The notes under the pieces are model-generated. The model ran no database searches. It saw only the letters and a list, made by a program, of their open reading frames with translations, and was not told where the DNA came from. Position numbers and translations under genes: made by a program. This document shows, in pieces, positions 56,648 through 64,000 of a stretch of 64,000 nucleotides of DNA; positions within the stretch are counted from its first letter, which is position 1; each line of letters opens with the position of its first letter. This stretch comes from Nakamurella flava (GTDB lineage: Bacteria; Actinomycetota; Actinomycetes; Mycobacteriales; Nakamurellaceae). Where the stretch lies: contig NZ_SZZH01000003.1 in NCBI RefSeq assembly GCF_005298075.1, positions 496,001 through 560,000 of the forward strand, read 5' to 3'.

Positions 56648-56653
56648 TAGCGT
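56648..56653 (+). promoter_or_regulatory. -10 box of the DUF485-actP operon
   Basis: TAGCGT with no recognisable -35, as expected for an activator-dependent promoter. Start near 56660 puts the LytTR repeats at about -96 to -67. Confidence 0.45.
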
Positions 56654-56710
56654 GCGCTGCATCACACCGCCGGTGCAGCCGGCGGAGATGCCCTGCGACA
56701 AGGAGGTCCC

Positions 56711-57091
56711 ATGGCCGAACCGCCCACCCCCGCCGCCGCGATCACCGCGGCCGAGTGGGAGTCCATCCAGGCCGGCGCCGAATTCGGCCGGCTGCGCCGC
56801 GCCGTCCGGTCCTTCATCTTCCCCACCACGGTCGCCTTCCTGACCTGGTACCTGCTGTACGTGCTGATGGCGGCCTTCGCCCGGCCGATCATGAACACGC
56901 AGGTGTTCGGCAACATCACGTTCGGGCTGATCTTCGGGCTGCTGCAGTTCGTCACCACCTTCGGCATCGCGGTGCTGTACGCCCGGTACGCGAACCGGAA
57001 GATGGATCCGCTGGCCGACGAGCTCCGGGACGACATCGAATCCGGCGTCACCACCGGCAGTGCCCGGGGCGCCACGGGAGGCGCACGATGA
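56711..57091 (+). CDS. DUF485 family membrane protein, symporter partner
   Basis: 126 aa, ATG after AAGGAGGT. The cytosolic N-terminus (E-W-E-S-I-Q-A-G-A-E-F-G-R-L-R-R-A-V-R-S-F-I-F-P) leads to two helices with LTWYLLYVLMAAFA and GLIFGLLQFVTTFGIAVLYARYA, then K-M-D-P-L-A-D-E-L-R. This is the characteristic DUF485 pattern found before actP. Overlaps the symporter ATG (ATGA). Confidence 0.93.
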   Translation: MAEPPTPAAAITAAEWESIQAGAEFGRLRRAVRSFIFPTTVAFLTWYLLYVLMAAFARPIMNTQVFGNITFGLIFGLLQFVTTFGIAVLYARYANRKMDPLADELRDDIESGVTTGSARGATGGAR

Positions 57092-58782
57092 GCACGCAGG
57101 TGCTGGCCGACACCGTGCAGGTCGCCGCGGAGGCCGAGAGCAACCACCAGACCCTGACGATCGGGCTGTTCGCCGTGTTCGTCGCCGCCACCCTCGGCAT
57201 CACCATCTGGGCCAGCCGGCAGACCCGCACCGCGGCCGACTTCTACGCCGGGGGAAGGTCTTTCACCGGTTGGCAGAACGGCCTGGCCATCGGCGGCGAC
57301 TACATGTCGGCCGCCTCGTTCCTCGGCATCGCCGGGACCATCGCGCTCTACGGCTACGACGGGTTCCTCTACTCCATCGGCTTCCTCGTCGCCTGGCTGG
57401 TCGCACTGCTGCTGGTCGCCGAGCTGATGCGCAACACCGGCAAGTTCACGATGGCCGACGTGCTCTCGTTCCGGATGCGGCAGCGCCCGGTGCGGACGGC
57501 GGCGTCGCTGTCCACCGTGGTCGTGTCGATCTTTTACCTGCTGGCCCAGATGGTCGGCGCCGGAACGCTTGTCGCGCTGCTGCTCGGCATCACCTCGCCG
57601 ACCGCCAAGAACCTGGTGGTCGTCGGCGTCGGCATCCTGATGATCGTCTACGTGGTCTTCGGCGGCATGAAGGGCACCACCTGGGTGCAGATCATCAAGG
57701 CCGTCCTGCTCATCACCGGCGCCGGCATCATGACGATCTGGGTGCTCGCCAAGTACGGCTTCAACGTCTCCTCGCTGCTCGGTGCCGCGGCCGAGAACTC
57801 CGGCAAGGAGGGCTTCCTGCAGCCCGGCCTGTACTACGGCAAGGAGGGCGCGACCACCTGGGCGACGATCGTCTCCAAGCTCGACTTCATCTCGCTGGCC
57901 CTGGCTCTCGTCCTCGGCACCGCCGGACTGCCGCACATCCTGATCCGCTTCTACACGGTGCCGGACTCCAAGACCGCGCGGAAGTCGGTCAACTGGGCCA
58001 TCGCGATCATCGGCCTCTTCTACCTGATGACCCTGGTCATCGGCTTCGGCGCGGCCGCGCTGCTCAGCCAGAAGGAGATCACCGACCGAAACCCGGCCGG
58101 CAACACCGCGGCACCGCAGTTGGCGGAGGCGCTGGGCGGGGTGGGCACCGGGCTCGGCGCGGTGATGCTGTCGGTGATCGCCGCGGTCGCGTTCGCCACC
58201 ATCCTGGCGGTCGTCGCCGGCCTGACCCTGGCGTCGTCGTCGTCGATGGCGCACGACTTCTACGCCAACGTCATCCGTAAGGGAAAGGCGACGGAGAAGG
58301 AGGAGGTCAAGGTCGGGCGGATCTCCGCGGTCATCATCGGGGCCGTCTCCATCGCCCTGGCCATCCCGGCGCAGAGCCTGAACGTCGCGTTCCTGGTCGC
58401 CCTGGCCTTCGCCATCGCCGCGTCGGCCAACCTCCCGTCGATCCTGCTGTCGCTGTTCTGGAAGCGGTTCAACACCCGCGGCGCGACCTGGGGCATCTAC
58501 GGCGGTCTGGGCTCGGCGTTGTTCCTGCTGCTGTTCTCACCGGTCGTGTCGGGCAAGCCGGCCAATCCGACGACCGGGAAGTCGGCCAGCCTGTTCACCG
58601 ACCCGTCCATCGACTTCCACTGGTTCCCGCTGGACAACCCCGGGCTCGTCTCGATCCCGCTCGGCTTCCTGTTCGCGATCGTCGGGACGCTCACCAGTCG
58701 TGAGCTGGACAAGGCCAAGTGGGCCGAGATGGAGGTGCGTTCGCTGACCGGGGCGCACGCCGAGAAGGCGGCCAACCACTGA
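57088..58782 (+). CDS. actP: Cation/acetate-type symporter (ActP/MctC family)
   Basis: 564 aa from the ATG at 57088; the longer open frame upstream overlaps DUF485. SSS-family carrier with about 13 helices: R-T-A-A-D-F-Y-A-G-G-R-S-F, GDYMSAASFLGIAG, LGTAGLPHILIRFYTV, and a long periplasmic loop (GKEGFLQPGLYYGKEG). Members carry acetate, propionate or pyruvate with Na+ or H+; which one is not certain here. Predicted target of the LytTR regulator. A strong terminator follows. Confidence 0.88.
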   Translation: MSTQVLADTVQVAAEAESNHQTLTIGLFAVFVAATLGITIWASRQTRTAADFYAGGRSFTGWQNGLAIGGDYMSAASFLGIAGTIALYGYDGFLYSIGFLVAWLVALLLVAELMRNTGKFTMADVLSFRMRQRPVRTAASLSTVVVSIFYLLAQMVGAGTLVALLLGITSPTAKNLVVVGVGILMIVYVVFGGMKGTTWVQIIKAVLLITGAGIMTIWVLAKYGFNVSSLLGAAAENSGKEGFLQPGLYYGKEGATTWATIVSKLDFISLALALVLGTAGLPHILIRFYTVPDSKTARKSVNWAIAIIGLFYLMTLVIGFGAAALLSQKEITDRNPAGNTAAPQLAEALGGVGTGLGAVMLSVIAAVAFATILAVVAGLTLASSSSMAHDFYANVIRKGKATEKEEVKVGRISAVIIGAVSIALAIPAQSLNVAFLVALAFAIAASANLPSILLSLFWKRFNTRGATWGIYGGLGSALFLLLFSPVVSGKPANPTTGKSASLFTDPSIDFHWFPLDNPGLVSIPLGFLFAIVGTLTSRELDKAKWAEMEVRSLTGAHAEKAANH

Positions 58783-58811
58783 CCGCGCGCTGAGGCACAC
58801 ATCGACGGGAC

Positions 58812-58850
58812 GCTGGTGCCGCTCCGGGACGCCCCCGGAGCGGCACCAGC
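58812..58850 (+). terminator. Terminator after actP
   Basis: GCTGGTGCCGCTCCGGG, loop ACGCC, CCCGGAGCGGCACCAGC, then GTCTTT: a perfect 17-bp stem 29 nt after the stop. Confidence 0.9.
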
Positions 58851-58887
58851 GTCTTTCCGCGGTCGGACCGTTCCCCGGTCATCGGAA

Positions 58888-58920
58888 CATCTGGGCAGAT
58901 GACCAGACGACGGCTAGGCT
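58888..58920 (+). promoter_or_regulatory. cbiM promoter with operator-like inverted repeat
   Basis: CATCTG-GG-CAGATG (58888-58901) covers the -35 position of a TAGGCT -10 box at 58915-58920. Start expected near 58927, 20 nt before the ATG. A repressor site, perhaps metal-responsive, is plausible. The leader is too short for a cobalamin riboswitch. Confidence 0.45.
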
Positions 58921-58946
58921 CCCGCTGTCCGAGCGCAGGAGGTCCG

Positions 58947-59648
58947 ATGCACATCCCCGACGGGTTCATCAACGCCCCGGTGTCCATCGCCGGGGGTGTG
59001 GTGGCGGCCGGACTCATCGCCATCTCGATCCGCAAGGCCGGCACCGCCCTGGACGACCGGGACCTCCCGCTGGCCGGCCTGGTCGCCGCGTTCGTCTTCG
59101 CGGTGCAGATGCTGAACTTCCCGGTGGCCGGCGGCACCAGCGGGCACCTGCTCGGCGGGTGCCTGGCCGCCGTCCTCGTGGGGCCGTGGGTCGGTGGTCT
59201 GGCCCTGTCCGTGGTCTTCATCGTGCAGGCCCTGGTCTTCGCCGACGGCGGGCTGACCGCACTCGGGCTGAACATCATCGTGATGGGCTACGCCACCTGC
59301 TTCGTCGGGTACGGCATCTTCCGTCTGCTCCGGCTGGCCCTGCCCCGGACGAAGGCGGCGGTCGGGGTGGCCTCCGGGCTGGCCGCCTGGTGCGGCGTGG
59401 TCGCCGCGTCGCTGGTCTTCACCGCGTTCTACGCGCTCGGCGGAGCCGGCGGGGCGCCGGTCGGCACGGTGGCCCTGGCGATGGTCGGTGTGCACATGCT
59501 CATCGGCATCGGTGAGGGCGTCATCACCGCGCTGACCGTCGGCGCCGTCCTGGCCACCCGGCCCGATCTGGTCCACGGAGCCCGCGACCTGGTGCCCGCC
59601 CTGGTCGTCGCCCCGCCGGCGACCGTGCCGACCGGGGACGCCCGGTGA
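58947..59648 (+). CDS. cbiM: Cobalt/nickel ECF transporter, substrate-binding CbiM
   Basis: 233 aa from the ATG at 58947 after CAGGAGGT. The M-H-I-P-D-G-F start is essential: the N-terminal amine and His2 coordinate the metal in this family, which fixes the start. Helices with FAVQMLNFPVAGGTSGHLLGG and F-A-D-G-G-L-T-A-L-G-L-N. First gene of cbiM-N-Q-O; stop overlaps cbiN (GTGA). Confidence 0.94.
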   Translation: MHIPDGFINAPVSIAGGVVAAGLIAISIRKAGTALDDRDLPLAGLVAAFVFAVQMLNFPVAGGTSGHLLGGCLAAVLVGPWVGGLALSVVFIVQALVFADGGLTALGLNIIVMGYATCFVGYGIFRLLRLALPRTKAAVGVASGLAAWCGVVAASLVFTAFYALGGAGGAPVGTVALAMVGVHMLIGIGEGVITALTVGAVLATRPDLVHGARDLVPALVVAPPATVPTGDAR

Positions 59649-59977
59649 GCCGCCGCTCCGGTGTCGGTCTGTTCGTCGGCCTCGGCCTCGCCGTCGCCCT
59701 GCTGCTGGCCCTGGTCGTGAGCCACTGGGCCAGCTCGGAACCGGACGGCCTGGAACGGGTCGCACTCGACCAGGGATTCGCCGGGCATGCCGCCGACTCG
59801 GCCGCGGCGGGCAGTCCGCTGGCCGACTACACCACCGCCGGCGTCGACTCGCCGTGGCTGTCGACCGGGCTGTCCGGGGTGATCGGGGTGCTGCTGTGCT
59901 TCGCGCTCGCCGCCGGGCTGACCGCGCTGCTCCGGCGCTCGCGTCGCCGCCGAGCGACCGGGACCGGTCGATCCTGA
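59645..59977 (+). CDS. cbiN: Cobalt transport protein CbiN (PDGLE domain)
   Basis: 110 aa, GTG start overlapping the cbiM stop. Two helices flank an extracytoplasmic region beginning S-S-E-P-D-G-L-E-R-V-A, the PDGLE motif, with SPLADYTTAGVDSPWLSTGLSGVIG later. It helps CbiM load the metal; the presence of CbiN favours cobalt over NikMQO-type nickel uptake. Confidence 0.92.
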   Translation: MSRRSGVGLFVGLGLAVALLLALVVSHWASSEPDGLERVALDQGFAGHAADSAAAGSPLADYTTAGVDSPWLSTGLSGVIGVLLCFALAAGLTALLRRSRRRRATGTGRS

Positions 59978-60030
59978 ACGCCTTCCTCCCGACGACGAGC
60001 CCGGTCGTCCTCCTTCCGGCCCGTTCGAGA

Positions 60031-60798
60031 ATGCCGTCGCCCGCCGGCGGGTGGGCGGCGAACCCTGCGGACACACCCGTGCACCGGTTGCCACCGGCGG
60101 TCCGGGTCCTGGCCACGGTGCTGTACGTCCTGGCCGTCGTGGCCACCCCCCGCGAGGCGATCTGGGCGTTCGCCGTCCACGCTCTGCTGCTCGTGGTGGT
60201 CGCCCGGGTCGCCGGAGTCCCGGCGGGTCGCTGGCTGCGGCGCTGTGTGGTCGAGGTGCCGTTCCTGGCGTTCGCGGTCTTCCTGCCGCTGGTCGGCTCC
60301 GCGCCGTACGTCGAGGTCGGGCCGGTGACGCTGTCCGAACCCGGACTGTGGGCGGCATGGGGGATCGCGGTGAAGGGCACCCTCGGGGTCGCCGCCTCCG
60401 CCCTGCTCGCCCTGACCACCACCGTGCCGCAGCTGCTGCAGGCCCTCGAACGTCTGCGGGTGCCCCGGGCCCTGGTCGCCATCGCCACCTTCATGGTGCG
60501 GTACGGCGAGGTGCTCGCCGACGACCTGCGCCGCATGCGGATCGCCCGGGTGTCCCGCGGCGACGACCCCCGGTTCCTCTGGCAGATCCGGGCGACGGCT
60601 GCGACCGCCGGGGCGCTCTTCGTCCGGGCCTACGAACGGGGCGAGCGCGTCTACGTGGCCATGCTGGCCCGCGGATACGGGTCGACCGCCGACGATCGGC
60701 CCGACCGGAGCGCCGTCCCCCGACGGGCCTGGCTCGCCGGCCTGACCCTGCCGGTCACGGCCGCCCTGGTCTGCCTGCTCGCCGCCGTGACCACGTGA
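60031..60798 (+). CDS. cbiQ: ECF transporter transmembrane protein CbiQ
   Basis: 255 aa from ATG 60031; a GTG at 60079 is an alternative. Shows V-H-R-L-P-P-A-V-R-V near the start, five to six helices, and the coupling-helix region ALERLRVPRALVAIATFMVRYGEVLADDLRRMRIAR, then the AMLARGYG motif. Scaffold between CbiM and the ATPase. Gap of 53 nt after cbiN; stop overlaps cbiO. Confidence 0.92.
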   Translation: MPSPAGGWAANPADTPVHRLPPAVRVLATVLYVLAVVATPREAIWAFAVHALLLVVVARVAGVPAGRWLRRCVVEVPFLAFAVFLPLVGSAPYVEVGPVTLSEPGLWAAWGIAVKGTLGVAASALLALTTTVPQLLQALERLRVPRALVAIATFMVRYGEVLADDLRRMRIARVSRGDDPRFLWQIRATAATAGALFVRAYERGERVYVAMLARGYGSTADDRPDRSAVPRRAWLAGLTLPVTAALVCLLAAVTT

Positions 60799-61547
60799 CG
60801 GGGCCGACCGGGTCGACCCGCGGCACCCTCGAGGTGCGCGGGCTGGCCTTCGCCTATCCCGACGGGCGGCAGGCCCTCTTCGGGGTCGACCTGACCGTCA
60901 CCCCCGGGGAACGGGTCGCCGTCCTCGGACCCAACGGCGCCGGCAAGACGACGTTCGTCCTGCACCTCAACGGCACCCTCACCGCCGGGGCCGGCCAGGT
61001 CATCGTGGACGGCATCCCCGTCGCCAGGGACACCCTCAAGGAGATCCGCCGCCGGGTCGGCATCGTCTTCCAGGACCCCGACGACCAGCTGTTCATGGCC
61101 AGCGTCCGCGACGACGTCGCCTTCGGGCCCCGCAACCTCGGACTCCGCGGGACCGAGCTGACCACCCGGGTCGAGCAGGCGCTGCAGGCCACCGGGATGC
61201 TCGGCGCCGCCGACCGCCCGCCGCACCACCTGTCGTTCGGTCAACGCCGCCGGGTCGCCGCCAGCACCGTGCTGGCCATGGATCCCACCGTGCTGGTCCT
61301 GGACGAACCGTCGTCCAACCTGGACCCGCAGGCCCGCCGCGAGTTCGCCGACATCGTGACCTCGCTGGGGCTGACCACCCTGGTCGTCACCCACGACCTG
61401 CTGTACGCGCTGCAACTGTGCCCGCGGTCCGTCATCCTGGACGGCGGGCGGATCGTCGCCGACGGACCGACCGACCGGATCCTGCGCGACCAGCAGTTGC
61501 TGGCCGCCCACCGCCTGGAACTACCCTTCGGGTTCACCTGGCCCTGA
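60795..61547 (+). CDS. cbiO: Cobalt ECF transporter ATP-binding protein CbiO
   Basis: 250 aa from the GTG at 60795 (GTGA overlap with cbiQ). Walker A GPNGAGKTT, Q-loop VFQDPDDQLFMASVRDDVAFGP, signature LSFGQRRRVA (a variation of LSGGQ typical of ECF ATPases), Walker B LVLDEPSSNLDP and H-loop VTHDL. Energises metal uptake. Confidence 0.94.
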   Translation: MTGPTGSTRGTLEVRGLAFAYPDGRQALFGVDLTVTPGERVAVLGPNGAGKTTFVLHLNGTLTAGAGQVIVDGIPVARDTLKEIRRRVGIVFQDPDDQLFMASVRDDVAFGPRNLGLRGTELTTRVEQALQATGMLGAADRPPHHLSFGQRRRVAASTVLAMDPTVLVLDEPSSNLDPQARREFADIVTSLGLTTLVVTHDLLYALQLCPRSVILDGGRIVADGPTDRILRDQQLLAAHRLELPFGFTWP

Positions 61548-61601
61548 CGGCCCGTGATCACCGCCCCGGCGTCCGCCGGGAACCCGACGAGGAGGTCGAC
61601 C

Positions 61602-63329
61602 GTGGCTCGGCTGCCGTTCCGCAGCGGTTCCAGCTGGTCCCTCGCCCGGCGGATCCTGGTGCTCCAGGCGGTCGTCCTGGTCGGGCTGGTCGCCGTCGCT
61701 CTCGCGCTGCTGCTGTGGGACGCCAACCAGGAAGCCGAACGGGCCACCGGGGACCGGGTCACCGCCATCGCCGAGACCGTCGCCGCCGACCCGACCGTCC
61801 GCCAGCAGATCCAGGACCGGACCGCCGGAACCGCCGGTCCGTCGGGCGTGCTCGAGCCGTACGCCGAACAGGTGCGGGCCAACACCGGGACCGACTTCGT
61901 CGTCATCATGTGGCCCGACGGAACCCGGCTGACCCACCCCGACCGCAACCAGATCGGCAAGCAGTACCTGGGAACCCGCGACGCCGCCCTCGCCGGGGGG
62001 ATCGGCGTCGAGACGTACGTCGGCACCCTCGGCCCTTCGGTCCGGGCCATCGTGCCGATCACCGCCGCGGACGGGCAGGTGCAGGGGATGGTCGCCGTCG
62101 GCGTCACCGTCGAGCGGGTCGATTCGCTGACCGCCCGGCGACTCTGGCTGCTGGCCGCGTTCGCGGCGGGCGCGATCATCGTCGGCGTCATCGGGTCGGT
62201 GCTCATCGCCCGCTGGGTCAGGCGCCAGACCCTGGGCCTCGGGCCGCGGGAACTCGCCCGCACCTTCACCTACTACGACGCCGTGCTGGCCTCGGTGCAC
62301 GAGGGCATGCTGATGCTCGACCGCAACGGCCGCATCGTCAGCGTCAACGCCCAGGCCCAGCGACTGCTCGGACTGGATCGGTCGGCGATCGGTCGCACCC
62401 CGACCGAGGCCGGGCTGCCGTCGCACATCACGGCGATCGTCGAGGCCGACGCCGGGTCGACGAGCGGCGCCGAGGAACTCGGGGGCACGACCACGTCCGA
62501 CGAGCTGGCCCTGCTCGACGACCGGACGCTGGTCATCAGCCGCCGTCCGGTGCGGGTGAACGGCCGTCCGGCGGGGGCGGTGGTGAGCATGCGCGACCAC
62601 ACCGAACTGACCGAGCTGAGCGGTGAACTGGATCGCGTCTCCAGCTTCTCGGAGGCGCTGCGCGCGCAGGCCCACGAGTCGGCCAACCGCCTGCACACCG
62701 TGGTGTCGTTGATCGAGCTGGGGGAGACCGAGCACGCCGTCGAATTCGCGCTGGAGGAACTCGAGATGGCCCAGGCCCTGGCCGACCGGGTGCTGGACGG
62801 CGGTGGCAACCGCGCGGTGGAGGCGCTGCTGCTGGCCAAGTCGGCCCAGGCGGCCGAGCGCGGCATCGAGTTGGTCGTGCGAACCCGGGTGCTGCCGGCC
62901 GACCTCGCGCCCGACCAGGACCTGGTGACCATCATGGGCAACCTGCTCGACAACGCGATGGACGTCCTGGCCGGACAACCGGCCGGCCAGGACCGCCGCA
63001 TCGAGGTCGCCGCGTCCGGGGTCGACGATCCGGCCGCCGGCTACCGCATCACCGTCAGCGACACCGGTCCGGGGATGAGCGCCGGCCAGGCTGCCGCCGT
63101 CTTCCGTCGCGGCTGGTCGACCAAGCAGGCCCGCGGCCCGGCCGGGGCCCGGGGACTCGGATTGGCCCTGGTCGCACAGGCCGTCCGCCGCTGCGGCGGC
63201 ACCGTCGTCGCCCACCCGGGCCCGGGCGCGGTGTTCGACGTGTGGCTGCCGTACGACCGGGCCACGGCGGATCCGAACACCGTCCCTGGTTCCGCCGGAT
63301 CGGATCAGCCCGTGGGAGGTCACCGGTGA
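61602..63329 (+). CDS. CitA/DcuS-type sensor histidine kinase
   Basis: 575 aa from the GTG at 61602, after GAGGAGGT; the frame is open to 61554. Helix 1 near residues 20-38, an extracytoplasmic PDC/sCache-like domain (about 40-185; DFVVIMWPDGTRLTHPDRNQIG is the ligand-loop type seen in DcuS/CitA), helix 2, a PAS domain (about 220-330), then the SpoOB-type HisKA LRAQAHESANRLHTVVSLIELG with the phospho-His, and an HATPase with NLLDNAMDV and DTGPGMS. Likely senses a C4-dicarboxylate, citrate or related acid. Coupled to the regulator by GTGA. Confidence 0.92.
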   Translation: MARLPFRSGSSWSLARRILVLQAVVLVGLVAVALALLLWDANQEAERATGDRVTAIAETVAADPTVRQQIQDRTAGTAGPSGVLEPYAEQVRANTGTDFVVIMWPDGTRLTHPDRNQIGKQYLGTRDAALAGGIGVETYVGTLGPSVRAIVPITAADGQVQGMVAVGVTVERVDSLTARRLWLLAAFAAGAIIVGVIGSVLIARWVRRQTLGLGPRELARTFTYYDAVLASVHEGMLMLDRNGRIVSVNAQAQRLLGLDRSAIGRTPTEAGLPSHITAIVEADAGSTSGAEELGGTTTSDELALLDDRTLVISRRPVRVNGRPAGAVVSMRDHTELTELSGELDRVSSFSEALRAQAHESANRLHTVVSLIELGETEHAVEFALEELEMAQALADRVLDGGGNRAVEALLLAKSAQAAERGIELVVRTRVLPADLAPDQDLVTIMGNLLDNAMDVLAGQPAGQDRRIEVAASGVDDPAAGYRITVSDTGPGMSAGQAAAVFRRGWSTKQARGPAGARGLGLALVAQAVRRCGGTVVAHPGPGAVFDVWLPYDRATADPNTVPGSAGSDQPVGGHR

Positions 63330-64000
63330 TCCGGGTGCTGGTCGTCGAGGACGAGCCCATCGCGGCCCGGGCGCACCGGGCTTACGTCGAACGGGTCCGG
63401 GGCTTCGAGGTGGTCGGGCTGGCGGCGTCGCGGTTGGAGGCCGAACGGGTCCTGGCCCGCGGCGGGGTCGACCTGGTGCTGCTCGACCTGCACCTGCCGG
63501 ACGGCAGCGGCCTCGACCTGTTCCGACGGGTGCGGGCGGCTGGGTCGACGGTCGACGTCATGGTGGTCTCGTCGGCACGGGACGCCGACATCGTGCGGTC
63601 CGCGGTCGCCCAGGGCGCCGTGCAGTACGTCATCAAACCCTTCGCGTTCACCACGCTGCGCGACCGGCTGCTGGCCTACCAGGATTTCCGGCAGCAGGTC
63701 GACGACACCGGCGCCGTCGACCAGCTGGCCGTCGACCGGGCGTTGTCCCTACTGCGGGCGCCGTCGGCCGGGTCGCTGCCCAAGGGGATGACCAAGGAGA
63801 CCCTCGCGGTGGTGGTCGGCGCGCTCCGGGAGTTCGGGGAGGCCTCGTCCGCGCAGGTCGCCGAGGTCCTGGGCGTCTCCCGGATCACCGCGCGCCGCTA
63901 CCTGGAGCACCTGGCCGACACCGGGGCGGCCGATCGCAGTCTGCGGTACGGGCAGGTCGGCCGGCCGGAGACCCGCTACGGGTTGCGCCGGCCGGACGGA
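63326..64000 (+). CDS. CitB/DcuR-type response regulator, 3' end outside window
   Basis: 225 codons are visible and the frame is still open at base 64000. GTG start overlapping the kinase stop. Receiver domain: VVEDEP, phosphoacceptor Asp54 in LVLLDLHLPDGSG, S-S-A-R-D, Lys in YVIKPFAFTTLRDRL. The C-terminal HTH part (S-S-A-Q-V-A-E-V-L-G-V-S-R-I-T-A-R-R-Y-L-E-H-L) resembles the CitT/DcuR regulators, which control uptake of citrate and dicarboxylates. Family length is about 225-240, so only a few codons are missing. Confidence 0.92.
   Translation, partial: MIRVLVVEDEPIAARAHRAYVERVRGFEVVGLAASRLEAERVLARGGVDLVLLDLHLPDGSGLDLFRRVRAAGSTVDVMVVSSARDADIVRSAVAQGAVQYVIKPFAFTTLRDRLLAYQDFRQQVDDTGAVDQLAVDRALSLLRAPSAGSLPKGMTKETLAVVVGALREFGEASSAQVAEVLGVSRITARRYLEHLADTGAADRSLRYGQVGRPETRYGLRRPDG

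Noticed and set aside
54640-56710. CBASS or Pycsar operon with a cyclase
   Set aside because: No nucleotidyl cyclase, E1/E2, JAB or HORMA gene is present near the TIR gene, so only an orphan effector can be claimed.
58851-58946. Cobalamin riboswitch before cbiM
   Set aside because: Only 96 nt between the actP terminator and cbiM, far less than the roughly 200 nt such an element needs.
61521-63323. 600-codon antisense frame opposite the CitA-like kinase
   Set aside because: Composition of a shadow; no motifs and no start signal.

Overview
The window is very GC-rich (about 70% by eye), gene-dense, and has many GTG starts and stop/start overlaps of the ATGA or GTGA type. It carries an ergothioneine operon, a zinc-type S14 ribosomal protein, a DrrA-type exporter and Shine-Dalgarno-poor genes whose start lies about 7 nt after a TAnnnT -10 box. 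This points to a chromosomal segment of an actinobacterium, possibly of the Nakamurella/Frankiales kind. The genus is an inference, not proven. I see no tRNA or rRNA gene, insertion sequence, prophage or CRISPR array.

Layout. 1-2.7 kb: the end of pntA and all of pntB (proton-translocating transhydrogenase). 2.8-7.5 kb: two large secreted paralogues on the minus strand, each with three beta modules and seven Cys-pair repeats. 7.7-12.3 kb: egtA-egtB-egtC-egtD (ergothioneine), minus strand, with no egtE. 12.5-13.7 kb: a membrane metallophosphoesterase. 14.2-18.7 kb: the str operon (rpsL, rpsG, fusA, tuf). 18.8-22.8 kb: a DUF808 membrane protein, a two-gene ABC exporter and a lipoprotein, lying between the str and S10 operons. 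23.4-33.5 kb: the S10 and spc ribosomal-protein operons, separated by a strong terminator and a new promoter after rpsQ. 33.9-36.7 kb: secY-adk-map. 36.7-41.2 kb: a DUF2029 membrane glycosyltransferase-like protein and two tandem secreted barrel-type glycosidase-like paralogues, where infA and the alpha operon are often found instead. 41.6-53.5 kb: dctA, a methyltransferase, an AlkA-type glycosylase, an AlbA_2 membrane protein, an AraC regulator, a VOC protein, a YdeI-like protein, an NAD(P)-binding epimerase-like protein, a LytS/LytTR two-component system with a small membrane protein and a sodium:solute symporter, and a TetR regulator. 53.5-54.6 kb: a GlsB-type stress membrane protein divergent from an orphan LuxR response regulator. 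54.6-56.5 kb: a low-GC single-gene islet. 56.7-64 kb: a DUF485-ActP symporter pair, a cbiMNQO cobalt/nickel ECF transporter, and a CitA/DcuS-type kinase with its regulator, which runs off the end.

The two observations I rate highest are close together. First, the islet at 54,640-56,506 holds one gene whose middle is a TIR-like domain of the CAP12/Pycsar-effector kind (an anti-phage NADase family). It is flanked by two domains I cannot name, has about 50% GC and TTA codons, and contains a near-perfect ribosome binding site in front of an in-frame internal ATG, suggesting two protein products. No nucleotide cyclase lies beside it. Second, just after it at 56,564-56,593, two copies of ACCGTTCGT separated by 12 bp match the LytTR-domain recognition consensus. 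They sit upstream of the DUF485-actP operon and tie it to the LytTR regulator encoded 6 kb earlier.

How the genes work together. The ribosomal, EF-G/EF-Tu, SecY, Adk and Map genes form the usual growth-linked block. The accessory part is dominated by carboxylate transport and sensing: DctA, two SSS symporters each with a small membrane partner, LytS/LytTR and CitA/CitB-like systems.
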